Part shown: in pieces, positions 27,715 through 36,029 of the stretch
How the letters are laid out: each line of letters opens with the position of its first letter
How positions within the stretch are numbered: position 1 is the stretch's first letter
NCBI GenBank assembly: GCA_041393535.1
Contig: JAWKJY010000002.1
Coordinates: forward strand, 186,001-250,000
DNA length: 64,000 bases
Source of the DNA: JAWKJY01 sp041393535
GTDB lineage: Bacteria; Actinomycetota; Thermoleophilia; Gaiellales; Gaiellaceae
Direction of reading: 5' to 3'
Made by a program: the position numbers and the translations under genes
The notes under the pieces: generated by a model
The model's database searches: none
The model's input: the letters and a program-made list of their open reading frames with translations, nothing else
What the model was told of the DNA's origin: nothing

Positions 27715-28140
27715 TTACCCGTACATCAGCAGCTGGGTGCAGCGGAAGAGCGCGATCGCCCGCCCGTCCGCGCGCCGCACCTCGGCGTCCCAGACCTGCG
27801 TCGTGCGCCCCCCGTGGACGAGCCGGGCCTCGCAGGTGATCCGGCCCTCGGTCGCCGTCCCGAGGAAGTTCGTCTTCAGCTCGACGGTCGTGAAGCGCGT
27901 CACGCCGGCCGGCAGGTTGAGCCGGCAGCCGGTGCCGCAGGCGGAGTCGGCGAGCGCGACGACCGTCCCGCCGTGCAGCGCCCCGAGCGGGTTCAGGTGC
28001 TCCGGGCCGACGTCGATGCCGAGGCGCACCACCGTCCCCTCGTGCGCGAGCGGGATCAGGCCGAGCAGGCCGGGGAGGAGGTCGCGGCCGGCCTCGATCC
28101 ACGCCTCGAGCGTGGTCGGGCCCATCGGCTCCGCCGTCAC
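27715..28140 (-). CDS. PaaI-type hotdog thioesterase
   Basis: A 141-residue hotdog-fold thioesterase. It carries the characteristic helix region LNPLGALHGGTVVALADSACG (G-x-x-HGG, with acidic Asp two turns later), as in PaaI/4-hydroxybenzoyl-CoA thioesterase group II. It releases CoA from an acyl-CoA in the cytosol. The GTG start (28138-28140) overlaps the TGA of the upstream SDR, so the pair is translationally coupled; an internal ATG five codons later is the alternative. It converges on the lipoyl-protein gene with a 56-base gap. Confidence 0.85.
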   Translation of the reverse strand: MTAEPMGPTTLEAWIEAGRDLLPGLLGLIPLAHEGTVVRLGIDVGPEHLNPLGALHGGTVVALADSACGTGCRLNLPAGVTRFTTVELKTNFLGTATEGRITCEARLVHGGRTTQVWDAEVRRADGRAIALFRCTQLLMYG

Positions 28141-28913
28141 CCCGCCAGCCAGCCGTGGAAGCCCGCGGTGTGCCCGCCGTCGACACGGATCGTCTCGCCC
28201 GTGACCCAGGCGGCGAGGTCGCTCGCGAGGTAGACGGCGGCGCCGACGAGGTCGGCCGGCTCGCCCTGACGGGCGAGCGGGATCGGCGCGAGCACGCGGG
28301 CGAGCGCCTCCTCCGAGCGGTAGAGCGGCTCGGTCATCGGCGTGCGGATGATCCCGGGCGCGATCGCGTTCACGCGGACGCCGTGCTCGGCCAGGTCGAT
28401 CGCGAGCACGCGCGTGAGCATCTGCAGGCCGCCCTTCGAGGCGCAGTAGGCGGCCGAGCCGGGGAAGCCCTCCTCGGCGGCGATCGAGGTGACGTTCACG
28501 ATCGCCCCGCCGCCGTCCCCGGCCATCCGGCGCGCGGCTGCGACCGAGACGAGCATCGGCCCGGTCAGGTTGACGCGCAGGGTGCGCTCCCAGGACTCGA
28601 GCGTCAGCTTCAGCGAGTGCTCGGGGAGGAGCACGCCGGCGTTGTTGACGAGGACGTGGATGCCCCCGAGCTCGTCGGCCGTTCGCGCCACCATGGCCTC
28701 GGCCGCGTCCGGGTCTCCGACGTCCCCGGCGAAGCCGATCGCCCGGCGGCCCGTGTCGGCCGCGATCGCCGCCGCGGCGGCGATCGCGCCGTCGCCGTCG
28801 ACGTCGACGAGGGCGACGTCCGCGCCGTGCTGCGCGAGCCCGCGCGCGATCCCCTCGCCGTTCCCCCGTGCGGCGCCCGTCACGAGGGCGACCTTCCCGT
28901 CGAGCAGTCCCAT
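28137..28913 (-). CDS. SDR-family oxidoreductase
   Basis: A 258-residue classical short-chain dehydrogenase. It has TGAARGNGEGIA (nucleotide binding), DVG, LVNNAGVLL, the catalytic serine in VNVTSIAAEEG, YCASKGG (YxxxK) and the C-terminal VTGETIRVDGG. Typical of 3-oxoacyl reductases and secondary-alcohol dehydrogenases. Coupled to a thioesterase, it probably handles a hydroxyacyl or ketoacyl compound. ATG at 28913 with GGAGGAGGA upstream. The gene diverges from the unknown 29038-29571. Confidence 0.9.
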   Translation of the reverse strand: MGLLDGKVALVTGAARGNGEGIARGLAQHGADVALVDVDGDGAIAAAAAIAADTGRRAIGFAGDVGDPDAAEAMVARTADELGGIHVLVNNAGVLLPEHSLKLTLESWERTLRVNLTGPMLVSVAAARRMAGDGGGAIVNVTSIAAEEGFPGSAAYCASKGGLQMLTRVLAIDLAEHGVRVNAIAPGIIRTPMTEPLYRSEEALARVLAPIPLARQGEPADLVGAAVYLASDLAAWVTGETIRVDGGHTAGFHGWLAG

Positions 28914-29037
28914 GTCTCCTCCTCCCGCTGTGCGTCGGGCAGTCTACGCGGCGCCGCTCCCGCCTAGACTGCGCGGGCGCGGCGGCCAGCGGCACGGCCG
29001 GCCGGCACCGCCACGACGAACGACGGGAGGAGACGGG

Positions 29038-29571
29038 ATGCCGAGGCTCGACTTCAAGTGCGCGATCACGGAGTACTGGAGCGTCCGCGAGGAGAACATG
29101 GACCGCTGGCAGTACTTCTACGACAACGTCTTCCTCGCGGCGATCACGCACTGCGACGGCTACGCGGGGACGATCGTCAAGGTCCGCTCCGAGGACCTGA
29201 TGCGCCGCACGCTCGGGACGCCGCCCGGCCCGCGCCGCGTGATCACGCCGCACCCCTTCCTCAGCCAGCTCGGCGTCCGGACGGACGCGATGATCGACTT
29301 CGACGCGCTCCTCCAGCACGAGTACAACGTCGTCGCGGTCCACCTGCTCGACGACGTGACCTCGATCGAGACGCTCTTCCCGCAGTGGGTCGAGGGCTAC
29401 AAGAAGGTGCAGCCGAACTGGGAGGCGGAGCACCCCGACGCGAAGACCGTCGAGGACGCCGTGATGCAGGACTACTTCTCCCTCGTCGACAACCACTGGG
29501 ACGTCTTCTACGAGGTGACGAAGGTCTTCTGGAACGAGGGCCCGATGGGCCCGGTCGCGCCGCCGCGCTAG
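29038..29571 (+). CDS. Protein of unknown function, aromatic-rich
   Basis: A 177-residue soluble protein that I do not recognise. It is rich in Tyr, Trp and Phe (ITEYWSVREENMDRWQYFYDN, WEAEHPD, DNHWDVFYEVTKVFWNEGP) and has no signal peptide or membrane segment. Codon use matches its neighbours and the ATG has GGGAGGAG eight bases upstream, so it is a real gene. Paired His/Asp/Glu residues (HPFLSQLG, QHEYNVV, EHPDAKT) could bind metal. Its setting, opposite an SDR-thioesterase pair and near the E1 genes, suggests acyl or aromatic metabolism, but that is only context. A strong hairpin follows the stop. Confidence 0.75.
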   Translation: MPRLDFKCAITEYWSVREENMDRWQYFYDNVFLAAITHCDGYAGTIVKVRSEDLMRRTLGTPPGPRRVITPHPFLSQLGVRTDAMIDFDALLQHEYNVVAVHLLDDVTSIETLFPQWVEGYKKVQPNWEAEHPDAKTVEDAVMQDYFSLVDNHWDVFYEVTKVFWNEGPMGPVAPPR

Positions 29572-29582
29572 CGCGGCGACCG

Positions 29583-29617
29583 CGGGTCGGGCGACGGAGC
29601 GCCCGTCGCCCGACCCG
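29583..29617 (+). terminator. Hairpin terminator
   Basis: Perfect 15-base stem (29583-29597 with 29603-29617), five-base loop, 11 bases after the stop codon of the unknown gene. Confidence 0.8.
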
Positions 29618-29965
29618 CCCCGGGCGCCGCCCGTCGCCGGCGCGTGCCGCACGCCCCTCGAAGGCGGCGCCTGGCGGGCCGCCGATCTGCGCGCGGTGAC
29701 GGCCGGCTGCCCGACGAGGCGCTGCGACGGCGCCGCGTCGTCGTCGCGTGCGACGGCGTGCCCGCGCTCCCGCCAGGGCGACTCGCCGCGGGCGCAGCCG
29801 GCGGGATCAGTAGTTCTCGCGCCAATCAGTAGTTCTCGCGCCAGGATCCTCGATTTCTGCCGACGCCCCGCGCGCGCCGCTCAGGTTGGGTCTGGGAGTG
29901 GCAACCGATATCGCGGGCGCACGGGAGCGCCCTACCGCACCTGCGGCCAGAGGAGGTACGGACAG
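29618..29965. other. Spacer upstream of the duplicated membrane protein
   Basis: 348 bases without a convincing gene. It holds a perfect 19-base tandem duplication (29806-29843) about 120 bases before the next start codon, and AGGAGGT (29951-29957) as its ribosome binding site. I see no RNA gene. Confidence 0.5.
29806..29843. repeat. Perfect 19-base direct repeat
   Basis: ATCAGTAGTTCTCGCGCCA occurs twice in a row with no gap. The unit is unusually AT-rich for this genome and close to two helical turns, so it could be a pair of binding sites upstream of 29966-31528; a chance slippage duplication is the alternative. Confidence 0.7.
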
Positions 29966-31528
29966 GTGGTGAGGAGAGCGCTGAACCCCATGTGCCCGGT
30001 GGGCTGGGCCGTGGTGACGCTCGTCGGCGTCGCGATCGTCGCGATCGTGCTGGGACTGGGCCTGCTCGATCGGCTCGGCTCCGGCGCCGACGTGATCGAC
30101 AACGCGAAGCCGGCGTTCACGGACGCCCGGGTCACCGGCGCGCGCGCCGGCATCGACGCGATCTCGGTCGCGGTCGACACGGCCGACCCGATCGTGACGG
30201 AGCAGGGCGGCGCGGCCGCCGAGGTGCCGCAGCTGATCGCCTTCGTGTCGAAGCAGACCGGCCTCGCCGAGGCCGACGTCCTCGCTGCGCTGCAGCAGAA
30301 CTTCCCGCACACGACGGCGCTGCTGCAGGCGACGCCGCTGTCGAGCGTCAGTGCCGAGCTGCCGAAGCTCGTGACGCTGCTCTCGACCGTGCTCGAGATC
30401 ACCCCCGAGGAGGTGGGCGCGGCGCTGCAGCAGAGCTTCCCGCGGCTCGCCCAGGCGGTCGGCGCGCTGCCGGCGGTCACGGCTGGCTGGGACGCCGTGC
30501 CCGGGATCGAGGGACTGACCCGCTTCGACGGCACGCCCGTCACGGACGTCAAGGGCATCCGCGACTACTTCGGCGCGGACGTGATCCCGACCGTCGAGCG
30601 CAACCGCGAGAACTTCCAGCAGCTGGACGACTGGGTGCCCGTGCGGGTCGTCGCGCCGCTGCTGCTCGTCGTGGGGATCGTGGTGATCCTCTGGGGCGCC
30701 TGGTTCCTCGTCCGCTCGGTCATGGGCAAGCTGCGCCTCGGCGAGTCGATGTTCGGCTGGCTGATCGTGCCCGTCGTCGGCCTCGCCGTCGTGCTGCTCG
30801 TCGGCCTGTGGAACCTGTTCCCCGCGCTCGAGGGCGGCCAGGCGATGGTGGAGGACCTGCGGCCGGTGTTCGCCGACGCGCGCATCCAGGCCGACACGCC
30901 GGCGATCTCGATGGTGTCGACGGTCGTCGACCTGCTCGACCCGATCACGACCGAGGCGGGGGGCGCGGCGGCAGAGGTGCCCCAGCTCGTCGCGTTCGTC
31001 TCGCAGCAGACCGGTCTCGCCGAGGCCGACGTCCTCGCGACGCTGCAGCAGGAGGTGCCGCGCACCGCGGCGCTCCTGACGGCGCTTCCGCTCTCGGCGG
31101 TCTCCGCGGAGCTGCCGCAGCTGACGGCGTTCCTGTCCGACACGCTGGGGCTCTCGCCGGACGAGCTGACGGCGGCGCTCCAGGGCAGCTTCCCCCGCCT
31201 GGCGCAGTCGATCGCGAGCCTGCCGGTGCTGACGACGGCCTGGGACGCGCTCCCGAACGCCGACGGCTTCACGCGGTTCGACGGGACGCCGATCACGAAC
31301 GTCACCGGCGCCCGCGACTACTTCGGCGCGGACGTGATCCCGATGCTCGCGGCGAGCCAGCGGGACTTCTACGCGCTCGACGAGCCTCCGTCCCTGAACC
31401 TGTTCGCGCCGCTGCTGAGCGCCATCGGCGGGATCGTGCTCGTGTTCGGGCTGTTCATGCTCCTGCGCCACGACGTGAGCGTGCGCACCTCGCGCATGGC
31501 CCGCGAGCGGCTCCGGCTCGGCTCGTAG
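29966..31528 (+). CDS. Internally duplicated four-helix membrane protein
   Basis: A 520-residue protein consisting of two homologous halves. Each has a transmembrane helix, an extracytoplasmic domain of about 190 residues and a closing transmembrane helix. The repeats are striking: GGAAAEVPQLIAFVSKQTGL against GGAAAEVPQLVAFVSQQTGL, and RFDGTPVTDVKGIRDYFGADVIP against RFDGTPITNVTGARDYFGADVIP. Helices are at about 10-30, 225-250, 270-295 and 480-500; the C-terminus is basic and cytoplasmic. No enzymatic motif. GTG at 29966 (or 29969) follows AGGAGGT. Possible roles are cell-envelope scaffolding or sensing; not a recognised family. Confidence 0.85.
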   Translation: MVRRALNPMCPVGWAVVTLVGVAIVAIVLGLGLLDRLGSGADVIDNAKPAFTDARVTGARAGIDAISVAVDTADPIVTEQGGAAAEVPQLIAFVSKQTGLAEADVLAALQQNFPHTTALLQATPLSSVSAELPKLVTLLSTVLEITPEEVGAALQQSFPRLAQAVGALPAVTAGWDAVPGIEGLTRFDGTPVTDVKGIRDYFGADVIPTVERNRENFQQLDDWVPVRVVAPLLLVVGIVVILWGAWFLVRSVMGKLRLGESMFGWLIVPVVGLAVVLLVGLWNLFPALEGGQAMVEDLRPVFADARIQADTPAISMVSTVVDLLDPITTEAGGAAAEVPQLVAFVSQQTGLAEADVLATLQQEVPRTAALLTALPLSAVSAELPQLTAFLSDTLGLSPDELTAALQGSFPRLAQSIASLPVLTTAWDALPNADGFTRFDGTPITNVTGARDYFGADVIPMLAASQRDFYALDEPPSLNLFAPLLSAIGGIVLVFGLFMLLRHDVSVRTSRMARERLRLGS

Positions 31529-31536
31529 CTCGCCGT

Positions 31537-31562
31537 CGGGGAGCGGCCCGCGCCGCTCCCCG
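31537..31562 (+). terminator. Hairpin terminator
   Basis: Ten-base perfect stem (31537-31546 with 31553-31562), six-base loop, just after the stop codon of the duplicated membrane protein. Confidence 0.7.
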
Positions 31563-31572
31563 GACGGGCCGT

Positions 31573-31610
31573 CGTCGCGCCAGGCAGGCCTCGTCCCGCC
31601 TGGCGCGACG
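31573..31610. repeat. Second inverted repeat in the spacer
   Basis: Thirteen-base perfect arms (31573-31585 and 31598-31610) around a 12-base loop, directly after the first hairpin. It may be a back-up terminator. Confidence 0.6.
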
Positions 31611-31777
31611 CGTCTCCTGGCGTGCGGGCCGCGGGCCGGGCGGGGCCGCTGCGAGACGGCGGCGCGCTGCATGTGGCCCGACCGGCCCGGGGAGGCCGGC
31701 GGTCCGCGCGTGTGGAGGGATCGACACGAACCCGGCACCTCTTCGCCGCCCGCCGTGACACGCGTCGCGGCTTCGCC

Positions 31778-31836
31778 GCTACGCTCGAAAGCGGGTGGAG
31801 GCGCGGGGTGGCCCCTCGCCCGTCCCGAAGGGACAG
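31778..31836 (+). repeat. Dispersed 59-base element, copy B
   Basis: Plus-strand match to the minus strand of 2408-2466. It keeps the TACGCT hexamer, nine-base gap and GTGGAGGCG, and the GGGGTGGCCCC dyad. The in-frame change AGG to CGG between the copies is synonymous (Arg) if the GTG is a start. A frame of 95 codons opens here but has no other support. Confidence 0.6.
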
Positions 31837-31954
31837 GTGTACGGGGCGGCCCGCGCGGGCGGCCGGCGTCCCCGGGGCTCGTGCCGGGCGCGCGTAGAGC
31901 CGGCGCCGCGCGCGCGGCGCGGGACGGTGCGCCGCGCGCGGCCCGGCGAGCGCG

Positions 31955-32023
31955 TGCGAGACGCGTCGCGCGGTCGGCCGCCCGCGCCGGGGCGGCGAGG
32001 GTCGGCGCGCGGCGCGTCTCGCA
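31955..32023. repeat. Long imperfect inverted repeat
   Basis: Eighteen-base arms (31955-31972 and 32006-32023) pair at 17 of 18 positions around a 33-base loop. It may end transcription of the minus-strand aldolase-like gene, whose stop codon is about 35 bases away, or fold as RNA. Confidence 0.6.
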
Positions 32024-32056
32024 GGGACGGGAGACGCGCCGCGCGCCTCCCGCGGA

Positions 32057-33127
32057 TCAGGACATCGGGACCTGGCGGATGACCCTCGGCTCGATCCGGT
32101 CGAGGATCTCCGTCAGCGTCTCGCCGGTCACCGTGATGCCGTGGTTGCGCAGGCCGATCACGGCGTGGGCCGGGTCCGGCTGCGAGGCGACGAGGTCGGA
32201 GACGGCCACGGCGAGCTCCTCGGTGCCGCACGGGTAGTTGATCTCCGTCGCGGGGATGTCCTCCATCCAGCAGTGGACGTGGAGGATCGCGCCGACCTCC
32301 GGATGCGCCTGGTAGATCATCCAGTGCTCGATCGCGTCGACCGAGACGCGCCGCGGCTCGATCATGGGCGGCACGCTCAGCACGATCTTGCCGTTCGCCT
32401 CGTCGTAGTCGGAGACGAGCAGGATGTCGCGGCCGATCACCTCGAGCTTCGACTTGTCGACGCCGCTCGCGCTCATCCAGAAGCGCTGCTCGTCCTTGCG
32501 CGCCGAGAGGTTGCCGTAGGAGAGGCCGCCGATCCCGTAGAGCCGCTTGACCTGGCGCAGGTCGCGCTCGTCGAGCAGCTGCTCGACGGGGAACGGGGCG
32601 GGGAGGAGGTCGAGGTCGCCGAGCCGCGCGCCTGCGGCGCGCAGGTCCTCGGTCACGTCGTCGCCGTCCCAGAGCTCCGGCTCGAGGTCGGTCCGGTAGT
32701 CGTTGTCGATCACGAGCCGCGCGGTCGCCAGCGGCACGAGCCGCGCGACCACGCGCTCCGCGAGGCTGCGCTCGTCGCCCTCGGCCAGCTCGGCGTAGTG
32801 ACCGCGCTCCGGCGTCGTGAACCAGACGCCGTGGTCGGGCACGTAGAGCGCGACCTGGTTCGCCAGCGCGCGGACGAGCAGCGGGTAGTTGAACCGGAGG
32901 ATGTCGTCGGGCGCCTCGGGGAGCTCGTGGATCGCGGCGGCGAACGTCCCGCGCGACCGGCGGCGGAACGGCTTCGGGTCGCTCGCGTCGATGAGGTTGA
33001 GGACGAGGTCCGCATCGTGCACGTTCGTCGTCTTCGCGAAGCCCGCCCGCACGAGCGCCTCGCCGAGCTCCTCGGCGAAGGCCGCGAGGCGGGGGGATGT
33101 GGCCTGTCCGGCGAACGCGTAGATCAT
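32057..33127 (-). CDS. Class II aldolase/adducin-domain protein with unknown N-terminal domain
   Basis: A 356-residue protein. The C-terminal half is a class II aldolase/adducin domain: LYGIGGLSYGNLSARKDEQ, SASGVDKSKL, PEVGAILHVHCWMEDIPA with the HxH zinc ligands, and GLRNHGITVTG with the third His. These enzymes cleave sugar phosphates or decarboxylate with zinc. The first ~175 residues (MIYAFAGQATSPRLAAFAEEL, VLNLIDASDPKPF, YPLLVRALANQVALYVPDHGVWFTTPERGHY) form a separate domain I do not recognise. The ATG at 33127 has GAGGAG nine bases upstream. It stands between the oxidase operon and a hairpin-rich spacer. Confidence 0.8.
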   Translation of the reverse strand: MIYAFAGQATSPRLAAFAEELGEALVRAGFAKTTNVHDADLVLNLIDASDPKPFRRRSRGTFAAAIHELPEAPDDILRFNYPLLVRALANQVALYVPDHGVWFTTPERGHYAELAEGDERSLAERVVARLVPLATARLVIDNDYRTDLEPELWDGDDVTEDLRAAGARLGDLDLLPAPFPVEQLLDERDLRQVKRLYGIGGLSYGNLSARKDEQRFWMSASGVDKSKLEVIGRDILLVSDYDEANGKIVLSVPPMIEPRRVSVDAIEHWMIYQAHPEVGAILHVHCWMEDIPATEINYPCGTEELAVAVSDLVASQPDPAHAVIGLRNHGITVTGETLTEILDRIEPRVIRQVPMS

Positions 33128-33222
33128 TGCTCGGTCACTCCTCGCAGTCCGGGTGGGGCGCCGGCCTGGCCCGCGCTCTGGCGAAGTCTAGGCGACGCCC
33201 CGGGGAGCCCCGCGCAGACGCC

Positions 33223-33265
33223 GACGGCCGGGCTCCGGGGCGAGGCGCCCCCGAGCCCGGCCGTC
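33223..33265 (-). terminator. Hairpin terminator of the oxidase operon
   Basis: A 13-base perfect outer stem (33223-33235 with 33253-33265), extended inward by more G-C pairs with one bulge, 12 bases beyond the stop codon of the oxidase gene. Confidence 0.75.
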
Positions 33266-33277
33266 GGGCCGATCGTG

Positions 33278-35332
33278 CTACTTGCCGGCGACGCCGGCGA
33301 CGTACGCGGAGACGTTCGCGATCTCCTCGTCGGAGAGCTGCCCGGCGAACGCGGGCATCGCTCCCTTGCCGTTGGTGACGGCGGCGTTGACGACCTCCGC
33401 CGTGGGCGCGAGCTCGTCGAGGTTCGGGCCGACCGCGCCTGCGGCCCCCGCGTCCGAGAGCGCGTGGCAGCCCGCGCAGCCGGCTGAGGTGAAGACGTCC
33501 TTGCCGGCCTCGACGTCCGGCGCGCCCGGCTCGGCCGGCGCCGCCGGCTCGGCCGGCGCCACGGGCGTCTCCGATGCGGGTGGGCTGTCGTTCGAGGAGC
33601 GGCCGATCGCCCAGCCGGCCGCGCCGGCGGCGAAGGCCAGCGCGACCGCGACGAGGACGATGACCGCCTCGACCGACGCGTCGGCCATCCGCTTGCGGCC
33701 GGTCGCGGCGCGCTCCGCGGCCACGGCCTGCTCGCGGGCCGCCGCCTCGGCGACGGTGCCGCCCTTGCCGCGCAGGGTCATGATCAGGTTGAACAGGAAG
33801 ACGAACTGCGCGAGCGAGAGCAGCAGGATGAACGGGATCGACGCCCAGGCGTACGCGTTGTACTGCTCGGGCAGGATCGCGAAGCGCCGCGGCGCGCCGT
33901 TCAGGCCCTCGATCAGCCACGGGATCACGAATCCCATGCCGGCGATGAACGTCACCCAGACGTGGAACCGCCCTGCGCGCGCGCTCCACCACGCCTTCCC
34001 GGTCAGCTCCGGGATGAAGGCGTACATCGCTCCGATGATCAGGAAGCCGATGTTGAAGAACGCCATGTGGTGGAAGTGGCCGACGATCCAGAGCGTGTTG
34101 TGCACGACCTGGTCGAACGCGATCGTCGCGTTGATCACGCCGGAGAGGCCGGCCAGGAACCAGCCGACGAGGCCGAAGAAGAGCGCCGTCGAGCCCGGCG
34201 TCCACTTGAAGTCGGACTTGTAGATCGTGAACGCGAGGCTGTAGAGGCTCAGCGCGGACGGGATCGTCAGCGAGAACGTCAGGGGCTGCATCGCCACGTT
34301 GATCGCGGCCTGTGGCGTGCCGTCGGGGTAGTCGATGTAGACGTGGTGCGCCCACACGATCACGTTCGCGACGACGGCGATTGCCCACGCGATCGCGATC
34401 AGCTTGCCGGCCACGAGCGGCCGACCTGCGTAGCGGGGGATCAGGTAGTAGTAGGCGGCCGCCGCCGGGAAGAGCAGCAGGTAGACGACCGGGTGCCCGA
34501 AGAACCAGAGGATGTTCTTCGCGAACAGGGCGTTGACCCCGACCTCCGGCGTCGCCGACTGGATGATCATGATCACCAGCAGCACGGCCAGCGGCAGCGT
34601 CGCGATGATCATGTCGATGCCGATCACCGTCAGCGGGATGACCGGGTACGGCAGCTTGCGCGGGTTCGTCGCGAACTTCGCGGGCCAGAGGTAGCCGAAG
34701 CCGAGCGCGACGCCCATCCTCGTGAGCACGTTCGAGCTCTTCGCCTTGAGGGCCGGCCCGACGACCGTGTGCAGGATCGAGAGGCACCAGGTGATGATCG
34801 AGACGCCCGAGAGCAGGACGGACGCGGAGAAGAGGCCGGCGACCCAGTCCGACCACTGGCCGGCGGACTCGAACGGCAGCGGGTAGAGGAACACCCACGA
34901 GGCGGCGAAGTCGAAGATCAGCGTCGTGACGACGATGCCGGCGACGCCGACCACCATCGTGATCCACGACGTCGCCGCCATCACTCGCCCGAAGCCGCGC
35001 AGCGCGAACCCGAGCGACGCGAGGATCCAGTAGGCGAAGCCCATGACCGCGAACGCCGCCCAGCCCACGAAGGCGCCGAGGCCGTGGACGGTCATGATCG
35101 CGTACCACATGTTGTCGTCCAGGCGACCGAGATCGGCCTGGCTGTTGCGCAGGAGCATGCCCAGCACGCCCGCCACGAGGAAGATCGCGCTCGCGGTCAG
35201 GACGAAGCGCAGCGTCCAGTTGGCGGCGACCTTGCGCTCCGCGTCGCTCAGCGGCTCGATGCCCTCGTACGCGGTCGGCGCGAGGCTCGCGGCCTCCGTG
35301 GTCTCCGGGATGGCCACGGCGGGCGCGCTCAT
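33278..35332 (-). CDS. Haem-copper oxidase subunit I fused to cytochrome c
   Basis: A 684-residue membrane protein. Residues ~35-510 are a B-type (ba3-like) cytochrome oxidase subunit I with the low-spin haem His (MTVHGLGAF), CuB ligands in GHPVVY and WAHHVYIDYP, and the haem pair in VGHFHHMAFFN. HPVVY carries the Tyr of the active-site His-Tyr pair. After a thirteenth helix (VEAVIVLVAVALAFAAGAAGW) and an Ala/Pro/Glu linker comes a cytochrome c domain with CAGCH (covalent haem) and GAMPAF (Met ligand). It reduces O2 to water at the cell membrane and pumps protons. The ATG overlaps the stop of subunit II (four bases). Confidence 0.92.
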   Translation of the reverse strand: MSAPAVAIPETTEAASLAPTAYEGIEPLSDAERKVAANWTLRFVLTASAIFLVAGVLGMLLRNSQADLGRLDDNMWYAIMTVHGLGAFVGWAAFAVMGFAYWILASLGFALRGFGRVMAATSWITMVVGVAGIVVTTLIFDFAASWVFLYPLPFESAGQWSDWVAGLFSASVLLSGVSIITWCLSILHTVVGPALKAKSSNVLTRMGVALGFGYLWPAKFATNPRKLPYPVIPLTVIGIDMIIATLPLAVLLVIMIIQSATPEVGVNALFAKNILWFFGHPVVYLLLFPAAAAYYYLIPRYAGRPLVAGKLIAIAWAIAVVANVIVWAHHVYIDYPDGTPQAAINVAMQPLTFSLTIPSALSLYSLAFTIYKSDFKWTPGSTALFFGLVGWFLAGLSGVINATIAFDQVVHNTLWIVGHFHHMAFFNIGFLIIGAMYAFIPELTGKAWWSARAGRFHVWVTFIAGMGFVIPWLIEGLNGAPRRFAILPEQYNAYAWASIPFILLLSLAQFVFLFNLIMTLRGKGGTVAEAAAREQAVAAERAATGRKRMADASVEAVIVLVAVALAFAAGAAGWAIGRSSNDSPPASETPVAPAEPAAPAEPGAPDVEAGKDVFTSAGCAGCHALSDAGAAGAVGPNLDELAPTAEVVNAAVTNGKGAMPAFAGQLSDEEIANVSAYVAGVAGK

Positions 35333-35850
35333 TCCGTCACCTCGAACGTCGCCTGCATCACGTGGTGGCCCACGCCGCAGAACTCGAAGCAGAGCACGCG
35401 GTAGCGCCCGACCTTCTCGAACGTGTGCGTCAGCTTCTGGGTATCACCCGGGATGATCTGCACCTGGGTCACGAACTCCTCGTCGGGGTCGAAGACGCCG
35501 AACCCGTGGTTGACGTCGGGCGACGTCAGCACGAACTCGGTGGGAACCCCGGCCTTGACGACGGCCGGCTCGATCACGAACCCGAACTGCTGCGCCGTGA
35601 CGTTCACGACCTGCTTGTTCGAGCCCTTCGCGTCGTCGTCGTACGGGGTGAAGAAGATCGTCCCGAACAGCAGCGCGACGAGCAGGACCACTACGACGAC
35701 GAGCCAGCCTCGCTCCCGGCGCTCGAGCTTGTGCTGATCGACCTGCTTCCGTCGAGCGCGCGTCGAGCGCCAGAGCGCGACCGAGATGACGAGCCCGATG
35801 ATGACGAGCCCGAGGTAGAACCAGGCGATCACGGATGCGACGTGTCCCAT
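35329..35850 (-). CDS. Cytochrome oxidase subunit II (CuA)
   Basis: A 173-residue subunit with two N-terminal membrane helices (VIAWFYLGLVIIGLVISVAL and WLVVVVVLLVALLFGTIFF) and a cupredoxin domain carrying the binuclear CuA site: His in SPDVNHGFGV and CFEFCGVGHHVM, which supplies both Cys, the Glu carbonyl, His and Met. It takes electrons from cytochrome c and passes them to subunit I. TAGGTT lies nine bases before the ATG and there is no ribosome binding site, so the operon message is probably leaderless. Its stop overlaps the subunit I start. Confidence 0.93.
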   Translation of the reverse strand: MGHVASVIAWFYLGLVIIGLVISVALWRSTRARRKQVDQHKLERRERGWLVVVVVLLVALLFGTIFFTPYDDDAKGSNKQVVNVTAQQFGFVIEPAVVKAGVPTEFVLTSPDVNHGFGVFDPDEEFVTQVQIIPGDTQKLTHTFEKVGRYRVLCFEFCGVGHHVMQATFEVTE

Positions 35851-36029
35851 TGAACGCGGAACCTATGGGCGCGCCCCCGTGGGCGGCATCGTGCATTGCT
35901 CGGAACTCGACTACGTAGTTTCCCGACAGTGTTCTCGAGGCGTCGTGGCCGGCGCCCTCGCCCGGGGCGCCCGCGACGACGCGCCGGCTCGTCGCCGTGC
36001 GGCTCCGGCGCTCGGCTACGGTGCGTCCC

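Larger units (their letters stand above)
31529..32056. other. Hairpin-rich convergent spacer
   Basis: 528 bases between the ends of two convergent genes. No supported gene. It contains two hairpins (31537-31562, 31573-31610), dispersed-repeat copy B, and a large imperfect inverted repeat (31955-32023). The last ~200 bases are almost only G and C. Confidence 0.6.
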
